From: an uncultured Dorea sp.
GTDB lineage: Bacteria > Bacillota > Clostridia > Lachnospirales > Lachnospiraceae
Reading direction: 5' to 3'
Length of the DNA stretch: 64,000 nucleotides
NCBI GenBank assembly: GCA_910584575.1
Contig: CAJUBG010000006.1
Location: forward strand, 1 to 64,000
Positions 17,496-25,073 of this stretch are shown here, piece after piece. Numbering within the stretch: the stretch's first letter is position 1; each line of letters opens with the position of its first letter. Below the pieces are notes generated by a model. That model was not told the DNA's origin. It saw only the letters and a program-made list of their open reading frames with translations, and did no database searches. A program made the position numbers and the translations under genes.

Positions 17496-19055
17496 ATGGT
17501 AGAATGGTTAAAAAATGCAGTATTTTATGAGATTTATCCCCAGTCCTTTGCGGATACCAATGCGGACGGAATAGGGGATATGCAGGGAATTATCGACCAT
17601 TTGGATTATATCGCAGAGCTTGGATGTAATGCTATCTGGCTGAATCCTTGTTTTGAGTCGCCGTTTTTGGATGCGGGATATGATGTTTCGGATTATATGA
17701 AGGTGGCTCCCCGCTACGGAACAAATGCTGATTTAAAACGATTGTTTGACGAGGCGCATAAGCGTGATATGCACGTATTGCTTGACCTGGTTCCAGGCCA
17801 TACCTCCTGGGAGCACGAGTGGTTCAAGGAGTCCTTAAAGCCAGAGAAGAATCCTTATTCCGGACGTTATGTCTGGACGGACGACGCGTGGACAGAGTTT
17901 GAAGGGGACGAGAATATCCGCGGATTTCTGCGGGGCATGAGCCAGAGGAACGGCTGCGTGGCAGTCAATTTCTATGCTCACCAGCCTTGCCTGAATTATG
18001 GTTGTTATAAGGTTGAGAATCCAAGCTGGCAGCAGCCTATGGATTCCGAGGATGCGCTTAGCACCCGCGAGGCAATTAAGGAGGTGATGCGGTTCTGGCT
18101 TAAGATGGGATGCGACGGGTTCCGTGTAGACATGGCCGGCTCTCTGGTAAAGAACGACCCGGACCAGGAGGGTACTATTGCCCTATGGAGAGATTTCAGA
18201 GATTTTCTGGATAAGGAGTTTCCGGAGGCGGCGATGATTTCTGAGTGGGGACAGCCGGATCGGAGTCTGCGGTCAGGATATCATATGGATTTCATGCTGC
18301 ATTTCGGGCCGAGTCATTATACAGAGCTGTATCATGCGGATAATCCGTACTTTTCACGCAAGGGTACAGGCAACGCAAAGGCGTTTATTGATTACTATAA
18401 GAAATGCTATGAGCCGACTAACGGCAAGGGCATGATCTGTATGCCCTCCGGTAATCACGATATGGAGAGGCTTACCAAGTGGCTGGACGAGGAGGAAGTG
18501 AAGATTGTATTTGCATTTATCCTGTCATTGCCGGGCGCGCCGTTTATCTATTACGGGGATGAGCTTGGAATGAAGTATCTGGCGGATGTGGTGTCTGTGG
18601 AGGGCGGCTATATCCGGACAGGGTCCCGTTCTCCGATGCAATGGGACGACGGTTTGAATGCAGGCTTCTCAGAGGCGAAGGCGGACGAACTGTACATTCC
18701 TATTGATCCGGACGAGAATCGCCCGACGGCTAAGAAGCAGATGGAAACACCTGATTCCATTTACCATGAGGTGAAGAAGCTGATTGGCGTCCGTCAGTCG
18801 GTGAAGGTGTTGCAGAGCGAGGCGAAGATTGAGTTTTTGTACTGTGAGGAAAATGCTTATCCATTGGCATACAGAAGGTATAATGACGAGGAGTCTGTGC
18901 TGATTGTGGTTAATCCGTCCGGAAAGGCTGCGGATTTTGCGTATGACGGGAAATTAGGCCAGGTGCTCTACCAGAATGGCGGAGATATTGAGCAAAAAGA
19001 CGGGAGGATTACGATTCCGGCCGCTGCTGCTGTGTTTGTGAGAGAAGTGAAATAG
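17496..19055 (+). CDS. Cytoplasmic GH13 alpha-glucosidase/alpha-amylase-like glycosidase
   Basis: A 519-residue GH13 enzyme without signal peptide, so it acts on imported oligosaccharides. The catalytic triad is visible as the nucleophile Asp in GFRVDMAGS, the acid/base Glu in ISEWGQP and the stabiliser Asp in SGNHDMERL. The (beta/alpha)8 start YEIYPQSFADTNADGIGDMQG and the DLVPGHTSWEH region I are present. Region I differs from the VVNHTS seen in the two other GH13 genes nearby, so its specificity probably differs. It is the last gene of the importer operon and is followed by a strong terminator. Confidence 0.88.
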   Translation: MVEWLKNAVFYEIYPQSFADTNADGIGDMQGIIDHLDYIAELGCNAIWLNPCFESPFLDAGYDVSDYMKVAPRYGTNADLKRLFDEAHKRDMHVLLDLVPGHTSWEHEWFKESLKPEKNPYSGRYVWTDDAWTEFEGDENIRGFLRGMSQRNGCVAVNFYAHQPCLNYGCYKVENPSWQQPMDSEDALSTREAIKEVMRFWLKMGCDGFRVDMAGSLVKNDPDQEGTIALWRDFRDFLDKEFPEAAMISEWGQPDRSLRSGYHMDFMLHFGPSHYTELYHADNPYFSRKGTGNAKAFIDYYKKCYEPTNGKGMICMPSGNHDMERLTKWLDEEEVKIVFAFILSLPGAPFIYYGDELGMKYLADVVSVEGGYIRTGSRSPMQWDDGLNAGFSEAKADELYIPIDPDENRPTAKKQMETPDSIYHEVKKLIGVRQSVKVLQSEAKIEFLYCEENAYPLAYRRYNDEESVLIVVNPSGKAADFAYDGKLGQVLYQNGGDIEQKDGRITIPAAAAVFVREVK

Positions 19056-19070
19056 TTTTAGACGGAAGAA

Positions 19071-19112
19071 AACCGCCGGTACACAAAAGATGAGTGTGTC
19101 GGCGGTTTTTTG
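19071..19112 (+). terminator. Terminator of the importer operon
   Basis: AACCGCCG (19071-19078) pairs with CGGCGGTT (19100-19107), extended inwards by GTACAC/GTGTGT, followed by a T run. Confidence 0.88.
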
Positions 19113-19137
19113 TTAATATTTTTCAATCATAACATGT

Positions 19138-20799
19138 TTAGATTAATACAAATGCCTCATAAGGTCTTAACGTAATCTCCTTTTTGCCATAGTCATTTTC
19201 CATATTGGCAATCAGGCAGGATTTACCGACGAATTCCTCCGGTATGGTAAATGCAATCTCCTGGTCTGTAAAGTTACAGACCGTCAAAAGCTTTTGCTCA
19301 TCAAGAGTCCTTGTGTAGACGAACAGTTCTTCACTGTCCTCCATAAGCGGCTCATATTTGCCGTACACCATAATGGGATTCTCTTTGCGCAATGCAATGA
19401 GCTTCTTGTAATAGTGGAACACAGAATTGGGGTCAGCCGTCTCGGCCTTGGCGTTAATCTCTGTGTAATTCGGGTTTACGGCAATCCATGGCGTCCCTGT
19501 GGTGAAGCCGGCCTGCCCTGAATCATCCCACTGTACAGGGGTTCGGGCATTGTCGCGGCTTCTGGCGATGATACATGGCCAGAACTCCTCATGGGAAACC
19601 TCGCCGCTTAAGCACCACTCCTGATAAGCGTTGACGCTCTCGATATCGCGGAATTCCTCCGGCTTCTGGAACGGATAATTGGTCATTCCCAGTTCTTCTC
19701 CCTGATAAATATAAGGAGAGCCTTGCATCATATGAAGGCAGGTGGCAAGCATCTTGGCGGAAACCTCTCTGAACTTGGGCCTGTCGTCCCCGAAGCGGGA
19801 AACTGCTCTTGGCTGATCGTGGTTATCCCAGAACAGACTGTTCCATGCCTGACCGTATAATTCGGTCTGCCAACGGGTAAAGATATTTTTAAGCTTGGTA
19901 AGCTGCCATTTCTTGGCGTCCCATTTGCCATATTTACCATGGTTATCAACATGTTCAAACTGGAATACCATGTTAAGCTCATGAGAATCCTCGCCGGCGT
20001 ACTTTTTGGCTTCTTCAGTAGTCACGCCAGGCGTCTCGCCCACGGTCATGATATCATATTTTGACAGTACCTTTTCGTTCATCTCCTTTAGGTATCTGTG
20101 GACGTTGGGACCGTGTATACAGTAAGGAGAGTAGTCGCCGTAGAATTCCGTTACCGGACCGTCAGGCATCTCTTTGGTCTTGGAAATCATGCTGATAACG
20201 TCCATACGGAAGCCGTCAATGCCCTTGTCGCACCACCAGGTCATCATGTCAAAGACCTCCTTACGTACCGTCGGATTATCCCAGTTCAGATCCGGCTGCT
20301 TCCTGGAAAACAAGTGCAGGTAATACATGGCCGTCTGCTCGTCATACTGCCATGCAGAGCCGCTAAAGCATGAGCCCCAGTTGTTAGGAGGCGTCTGGGC
20401 GTCTTTTCCCTCCCGCCAGATGTAATAATCACGGTATTCGTTATCCTTTGACTTGCGGCTTTCCATAAACCATTTATGCTCGTCGGAGGTGTGGTTTACC
20501 ACCAGGTCCATGACCACCCGAAGCCCTCTTTTGTGGGCCTCTGAGAGCATCTCGTCGAAATCCTCCATGGTCCCGAATTCGTCCATAATCGCCTGGTAAT
20601 CGCTGATATCATAGCCGTTGTCGTCGTTTGGCGATTGGTAGATGGGGGAGAGCCAGAGCACATCGACCCCTAAGTATTTCAAATAATCCAGACGGCTGGT
20701 GATTCCCTTGATATCTCCGATTCCGTCTCCGTTGCTGTCCATAAAACTGCGAGGGTAAATCTGATAGATTACAGCCTCTTTCCACCATGTTCTGTTCAT
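19138..20799 (-). CDS. Oligo-1,6-glucosidase-type GH13 enzyme
   Basis: A 553-residue cytoplasmic GH13 enzyme. Region I is MDLVVNHTSDEH, the nucleophile Asp lies in GFRMDVISMI, the acid/base Glu in VGETPG and the third acid in WDNHDQPR. The residue after the nucleophile is Val, the choice known in oligo-1,6-glucosidases, while Thr goes with alpha-1,4 maltases; this points to isomaltose-type substrates. It converges on the importer operon and is the second gene of a minus-strand pair, 31 bases after the other GH13 gene. Confidence 0.9.
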   Translation of the reverse strand: MNRTWWKEAVIYQIYPRSFMDSNGDGIGDIKGITSRLDYLKYLGVDVLWLSPIYQSPNDDNGYDISDYQAIMDEFGTMEDFDEMLSEAHKRGLRVVMDLVVNHTSDEHKWFMESRKSKDNEYRDYYIWREGKDAQTPPNNWGSCFSGSAWQYDEQTAMYYLHLFSRKQPDLNWDNPTVRKEVFDMMTWWCDKGIDGFRMDVISMISKTKEMPDGPVTEFYGDYSPYCIHGPNVHRYLKEMNEKVLSKYDIMTVGETPGVTTEEAKKYAGEDSHELNMVFQFEHVDNHGKYGKWDAKKWQLTKLKNIFTRWQTELYGQAWNSLFWDNHDQPRAVSRFGDDRPKFREVSAKMLATCLHMMQGSPYIYQGEELGMTNYPFQKPEEFRDIESVNAYQEWCLSGEVSHEEFWPCIIARSRDNARTPVQWDDSGQAGFTTGTPWIAVNPNYTEINAKAETADPNSVFHYYKKLIALRKENPIMVYGKYEPLMEDSEELFVYTRTLDEQKLLTVCNFTDQEIAFTIPEEFVGKSCLIANMENDYGKKEITLRPYEAFVLI

Positions 20800-20830
20800 A
20801 AGCTCATTCCTTTCTAGCGTTTATATATTT

Positions 20831-22495
20831 TTACATCTCTAAAATAATAACCTGATATCCCTTTAGCTTCAAGGCCAATCCTTCCAAAGCAAGGTCCGGC
20901 TCGTTGTTCAGCAGCACCTTCTTATATTCAGAAGGAAGCGGTACGGTCTGCTCATCTATCTGATAGTTCCCGATTACCAGGAGAATCTTATCCCCCTTGC
21001 GGTAATAAGCCATCAGGTTGTGGGTATTCTTAAGGTACGGCTCTAACGCGCCGTAAACAACCGTCTCCTTATACTCCGGATTCTTGCGCAGGGCAATCAA
21101 TTTCTTATAGAAACTTCTGACAGAATCAGGGTCGCTAAGCTGGCTCTTGGCATTGATGGCGGTGTAATTGGGATTCACCTTTAACCAGGGCTTACCTGTG
21201 GTGAACCCTGCGTTTGCCTCGTCAGACCACTGCATAGGAGTACGAGCGTTGTCGCGGCTGAATTTTGATACAGCCTTTAAAGCGTCGGCAGGAGATAACC
21301 CTGCGTCCAGAGCAACCTGGTATTCATCCAGCGTGGAGATATCGTCCACTTCGTCAATGGAGGAGAAGGGTACATTCTCCATTCCAATCTCCTGTCCCTG
21401 ATAGATAAACGGCAGCCCTCTTAACATAAAGTTCAGGGCAGCCAAAAGCTTCTTGCTCTGTGGGCAGCATTCCCCCTCAGGGATATAACGGCTGACTCCG
21501 CGTGGCTCGTCGTGGTTCTCGATGATGTTGGAGAGAAAACCAATGCCGCCGATCTTAGCCTGTGACTCGAAGCAGCATTGCTTATAGTCGTCCGGCGTGA
21601 TTGGTTTCGCGTCGTACCAGCCTTTATCACTGTTTCCGAAAACCGTTTCGTTAAAGTCAAACATACTGGAGAAGTAGCCGTTCTCACCGATAAAATCAGG
21701 AATCTCCTCAGGCTTCTCGTTAAATACTTCGCCTACGGAAAATGCATCATAGTTTTTGAAGGTGCGGTCACGCATCTCTCCTAAAAATTCCCCGATGCCT
21801 TTGGCCTCTTTTAGCATGGTCTGGATATTGCACAGCCCGTCCCTTCGGTCCGGCTCGTAGCTTCTAAAAGGCAGGGCCTTCTTGATATTGATGATTGCGT
21901 CAATACGGAAGCCGCCCAGTCCTTTGTCAAGCCACCAGTTGATGTTCTTGTAGACCTCCTCGCGAAGCTCAGGATTCTCCCAGTTTAAATCCGGCTGCTT
22001 CTTATGGAATACATGGAGGTATTGCTTGTCTGTGCCAGGAAGATCCTCCCAGACAGGGCCGCCGAAGTAAGAACGCCAGTTAGTGGGAAGTTCTCCTTCT
22101 TTTTTATCTCTTAAGTAGAAGAAGTTTCCGTATTTGCCGTCTGGATCCTCGCAGGCTTTTTTGAACCACTCGTGTTCGTCGGAGCAGTGGTTTACCACCA
22201 GATCCATCAGGATGTACATATTCCGTTTTTTTGCTTCCCTAATCAACTGCTCCATATCTGCCATGGTGCCAAAGCGTGAGTCAATATCATAATAATCGGA
22301 AATATCGTACCCTTCGTCCGCAAGAGGGGAGGGGTAGCAGGGGGAAAGCCAGATAATGTCAACTCCCAAGTCCTGTAAATAGTCTAATTTGCTGATGATT
22401 CCAGGAATGTCCCCGATTCCGTCCCCGTTGGAATCGCAGAAGCTCTTTGGATAGATTTGATAGGCAACCTTATCGTGCCACCACTTTTTCGTCAT
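20831..22495 (-). CDS. GH13 alpha-glucosidase
   Basis: A 554-residue cytoplasmic GH13 enzyme similar in plan to its downstream neighbour. Region I is MDLVVNHCSDEH, the nucleophile lies in GFRIDAIINI, the acid/base Glu in VGEVFN and the third acid in IENHDEPRG. The residue after the nucleophile is Ala rather than Val or Thr, so linkage preference is unclear. The ATG at 22495 is chosen because GGAGG lies seven bases before it and MTKKWWHDKVAYQIYPKSF is the usual start of the family; a longer reading adds 13 unlikely residues. Confidence 0.9.
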   Translation of the reverse strand: MTKKWWHDKVAYQIYPKSFCDSNGDGIGDIPGIISKLDYLQDLGVDIIWLSPCYPSPLADEGYDISDYYDIDSRFGTMADMEQLIREAKKRNMYILMDLVVNHCSDEHEWFKKACEDPDGKYGNFFYLRDKKEGELPTNWRSYFGGPVWEDLPGTDKQYLHVFHKKQPDLNWENPELREEVYKNINWWLDKGLGGFRIDAIINIKKALPFRSYEPDRRDGLCNIQTMLKEAKGIGEFLGEMRDRTFKNYDAFSVGEVFNEKPEEIPDFIGENGYFSSMFDFNETVFGNSDKGWYDAKPITPDDYKQCCFESQAKIGGIGFLSNIIENHDEPRGVSRYIPEGECCPQSKKLLAALNFMLRGLPFIYQGQEIGMENVPFSSIDEVDDISTLDEYQVALDAGLSPADALKAVSKFSRDNARTPMQWSDEANAGFTTGKPWLKVNPNYTAINAKSQLSDPDSVRSFYKKLIALRKNPEYKETVVYGALEPYLKNTHNLMAYYRKGDKILLVIGNYQIDEQTVPLPSEYKKVLLNNEPDLALEGLALKLKGYQVIILEM

Positions 22496-22532
22496 AACCG
22501 TACCTCCGTCATTGATGTATTTTATGTATTTC

Positions 22533-22561
22533 ATTATAAAATCATGGGGGATAAATGTCCT
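22533..22561 (-). promoter_or_regulatory. Promoter of the minus-strand GH13 pair
   Basis: On the minus strand AGGACA (plus-strand 22556-22561), 17-bp spacer, TATAAT (22533-22538), about 38 bases upstream of the chosen start codon. No copy of the LacI-type 17-bp element was seen here. Confidence 0.5.
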
Positions 22562-22644
22562 ATACTTATCTGATTTAAAATTACGATATTTTGACTTTTA
22601 TAGTGATATTAGATTGATGTTTTACACGATTAGTTAAAATAATC

Positions 22645-22674
22645 TTCGACACACGTGCTAATACGTGTTATAAT
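22645..22674 (+). promoter_or_regulatory. Promoter of hicAB with an inverted repeat in the spacer
   Basis: TTCGAC (22645-22650), 18-bp spacer, TATAAT (22669-22674). The spacer is filled by ACACGT (22651-22656) and its inverted copy ACGTGT (22663-22668). This fits autorepression by the HicB antitoxin or HicAB complex. Confidence 0.6.
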
Positions 22675-22693
22675 GTGATGAAAGGAGGATATA

Positions 22694-22879
22694 ATGAAGA
22701 CATCAGAACTTATAAAGCTTATAAAGAAGAATGGATGTTTTTTCGTAGAACATGGTAAAGAACATGATAAATGGCACAGCACAAAAACGGGGAGAAATAT
22801 CAGGATTCCAAGGCATGGAAGTAAAGAAATCCCAAGTGGTACAGTAAATAGGATTTTAAAAGATGCGGGGTTAAAGTAA
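22694..22879 (+). CDS. hicA: HicA family type II toxin (mRNA interferase)
   Basis: A 61-residue HicA protein with a double-stranded-RNA-binding-like fold that cleaves mRNA when free of its antitoxin. Seen are the N-terminal TSELIKLIKKNGC helix and strand, the His-containing strand EHGKEHDKWHS, which should hold the catalytic histidine, and the C-terminal IPSGTVNRILKDAGL helix typical of HicA. It follows AAAGGAGG, and the antitoxin gene starts 13 bases after its stop. Confidence 0.9.
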   Translation: MKTSELIKLIKKNGCFFVEHGKEHDKWHSTKTGRNIRIPRHGSKEIPSGTVNRILKDAGLK

Positions 22880-22892
22880 GGAGGCATAAAGC

Positions 22893-23294
22893 ATGGCAAA
22901 ATATGTATATCCTGCGATTTTTACACAGGAAGAAACAGGATTTTCGGTATGGTTTCCGGATTTGGAGGGATGTTATACCTGCGGCGACGATTTAAACGAC
23001 GCAATCGTTATGGCAGAGGATGTCCTTGCATATGTACTGTATGATTATGAAAGAGAAGGGAAAGAAATTCCGAAACCATCCGCGCGGAATATGATTCAAC
23101 TTGAATCGGAACAAGATTTTGTGAATGATATAGCATGCAATACCATAGAATATGCAAAGCTGCATAATAATAAAGCTGTCAAAAAGACATTGACCATACC
23201 GGAATGGCTGAATGAGGAGGCCATGGCGTTGGGCGTGAATTTCTCACAGGTATTGCAGGAGGCGCTTCTGAGCAAAATAAACGCAGGAAGATAA
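22893..23294 (+). CDS. hicB: HicB family type II antitoxin
   Basis: A 133-residue antitoxin. The N-terminal HicB-like partial RNase H fold reads YPAIFTQEETGFSVWFPDLEGCYTCGDDLNDAI. The C-terminal ribbon-helix-helix-like part (about residues 100-130, KKTLTIPEWLNEEAMALGVNFSQVLQEAL) is suited to binding the operator in the promoter. It is co-transcribed with hicA and ends 12 bases from the end of the convergent AraC gene, with no terminator visible between them. Confidence 0.9.
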   Translation: MAKYVYPAIFTQEETGFSVWFPDLEGCYTCGDDLNDAIVMAEDVLAYVLYDYEREGKEIPKPSARNMIQLESEQDFVNDIACNTIEYAKLHNNKAVKKTLTIPEWLNEEAMALGVNFSQVLQEALLSKINAGR

Positions 23295-23306
23295 CGTTTG
23301 TTCTGC

Positions 23307-24242
23307 TCAGTACGATTTCCCCTCCTCATGAGATTGGTTACGGTATTTCAAAGGAGTCGTCTCTGTATGCTTCTTAAAGGCGCGGAGAAAATTTCCCAGA
23401 TTATTATATCCACATTCCAGGCAGACCTCCATCACAGGCAGGTCTGTCTCCTTAAGCAGCCGCATCGCCTGTTTGATGCGGTATTCATTGAGATATTCCA
23501 TAGGGGATCGCCCGATGGATTTTTTAAAAAAGCGGCAGAAATATTGCTCGTTCATATGCACCTGCGCCGCTAAGTCCTGAATGTAAATCTTCTCTTTATA
23601 ATTCTCCCTGATATAAGTAAGGACAGTCTTAATCCCTTCCACCCGTTTGTCCAGATTCTTCTCCGTAGGCGTAAAGAGCCGGTAACGTGAGAGGACGGCC
23701 AGGATGCGAAGGAGAGAGGACTTGATAAATAGCTGGCTGGTCAGGTCATCTGTGACTGCGCCCTTTCCCAGAAAAGACTCCTCGTTTAGTGTATGTCCAA
23801 AGGAATGCATGGTTTCAAGAAATGCGTTCCGAACGGGGAGGAAGCCGGGATGGTCGGGCAGCAGGCAGCGTGGGAACAGCATTTTGCCGTTTTGGATAGG
23901 CTGTATGAGCTGCATCTGTGCGGCATCGTAGGAGTCAAAGCTTAAGGTGTCCAGAGAAAAGACGATGGCGTCCTCTCCGGAGCCGCTTGATTTTTCCGTG
24001 TAAATGCTGTGCAGTTCGCCAGGATTGATGAAGTACAGCGCCTCTGAATGGACAAAAAATTGTTCCATGTTGATTTCGAGACGAAACTCCCCATCGGAGA
24101 AGTAGAGGATTTCCACCTCGTCGTGCCAGTGGTGCTTGACCAGGGTTCCTTTGCCAGTGGAATAGGTATGGTAGATGGCGCAGGGGAATGATTTTGTGCC
24201 GTGGAGGCTGATTTCTTTTAATGTGGGTGACAGTAGCTGCAT
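23307..24242 (-). CDS. AraC family transcriptional regulator
   Basis: A 311-residue regulator. The N-terminal cupin-like sensing domain contains HHWHDEVEILYFSDGEF and FINPGELHS (about residues 35-80). A C-terminal pair of helix-turn-helix motifs (about 200-300) includes YIQDLAAQVHMNEQYFCRFFKKSIGRSPMEYLNEYRI and VCLECGYNNLGNFLRAFKKHTETTPLKYR. The pattern is that of sugar-responsive AraC proteins. It begins 21 bases after the TetR gene on the same strand and is probably in its operon. Its target is not evident. Confidence 0.88.
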   Translation of the reverse strand: MQLLSPTLKEISLHGTKSFPCAIYHTYSTGKGTLVKHHWHDEVEILYFSDGEFRLEINMEQFFVHSEALYFINPGELHSIYTEKSSGSGEDAIVFSLDTLSFDSYDAAQMQLIQPIQNGKMLFPRCLLPDHPGFLPVRNAFLETMHSFGHTLNEESFLGKGAVTDDLTSQLFIKSSLLRILAVLSRYRLFTPTEKNLDKRVEGIKTVLTYIRENYKEKIYIQDLAAQVHMNEQYFCRFFKKSIGRSPMEYLNEYRIKQAMRLLKETDLPVMEVCLECGYNNLGNFLRAFKKHTETTPLKYRNQSHEEGKSY

Positions 24243-24263
24243 GAGAATCTCCTTTTTGCCATA

Positions 24264-24872
24264 TTAATTTTTTACGCGGTGGCTGTCAATAATCAGCCGT
24301 ACTGAACGGTAAAGAAACGGCTTATACTGCTCAATAGGAAGCGGTTCCTGGTACAAAATGGAGTTATAGCCAGCGGACCCTGCAAGCTCTACAATGGTAA
24401 AAAGCATGACTTCAATATCCTGGTACTCATAGGAATCCTGGCGCACCATATCCAGAAAAAGCTCATAAAAGTCCGTGTCAGAATGTTCCCCGGTCAGAAG
24501 GACAGACCGAAGCGCCCCCATGACCAGATTCTTGGAAATAAAATTCATAAGGGGGATGTTGAGAACCAGGGTATCAATAATATGGTTGATAATGAAGATT
24601 AACTGCTCATCCAGTCCCGTAATCGGCTCCGGCGCGTGGTCAAGGGCAGTCTTGGCCTCATGAAACAATTCATGGGTCTTGTGGGCGATCAGCTTGTTGC
24701 GGATGTCATATTTGTCTTTAAAATACAGATAAAAGGTGCCTTTTGCAACTCCCGCCTTTTCCACAATGTCGGAGATGGCTGTGGAGTTGATTCCCTTTGT
24801 GATAAAAAGGTCATAGGCGCTGTTAAAGAGCGTCTCTTTTTTCTTTTTCTTATTCTCGTCAATTTTCCCCAT
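24264..24872 (-). CDS. TetR family transcriptional repressor
   Basis: A 202-residue TetR-type regulator. The N-terminal helix-turn-helix is KKETLFNSAYDLFITKGINSTAISDIVEKAGVAKGTFYLYFKDKYDI (about residues 8-55). The C-terminal ligand domain shows no clear family. The ATG at 24872 (MGKIDENK) is chosen over an upstream TTG that lacks a ribosome site. It is divergent from the MMPL exporter gene. Three copies of a TGAC-N5-GTCA palindrome lie between them, so it probably represses the exporter and itself. Confidence 0.88.
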   Translation of the reverse strand: MGKIDENKKKKKETLFNSAYDLFITKGINSTAISDIVEKAGVAKGTFYLYFKDKYDIRNKLIAHKTHELFHEAKTALDHAPEPITGLDEQLIFIINHIIDTLVLNIPLMNFISKNLVMGALRSVLLTGEHSDTDFYELFLDMVRQDSYEYQDIEVMLFTIVELAGSAGYNSILYQEPLPIEQYKPFLYRSVRLIIDSHRVKN

Positions 24873-24961
24873 TATAATCGACAATCCTTTCTTTTTGACA
24901 ACCAATAGTGACTTTATTATAACCAGAAACCAACCGATTTTTCAAGTAGATTTAACAAAAA

Positions 24962-25049
24962 TGACCAAAAGTCAAATTTTTTAGAAATAGTATTGACTAT
25001 TGGTCATTTTTGTAGTATAGTGCCTATTGTAAGAAATGACTATTGGTCA
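24962..25049 (+). promoter_or_regulatory. MMPL promoter with three TetR-type palindromes
   Basis: Promoter TTGACT (24993-24998), 17-bp spacer, TATAGT (25016-25021). Palindromes of form TGAC-N5-GTCA occur at 24962-24974 (TGACCAAAAGTCA), 24994-25006 and 25037-25049 (both TGACTATTGGTCA). The second overlaps the -35 element and the third lies after the start of transcription. A degenerate related site is at 24899-24911, near the TetR start. Confidence 0.75.
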
Positions 25050-25073
25050 TAAATTGAAAAGGAGTAGGTGAGT

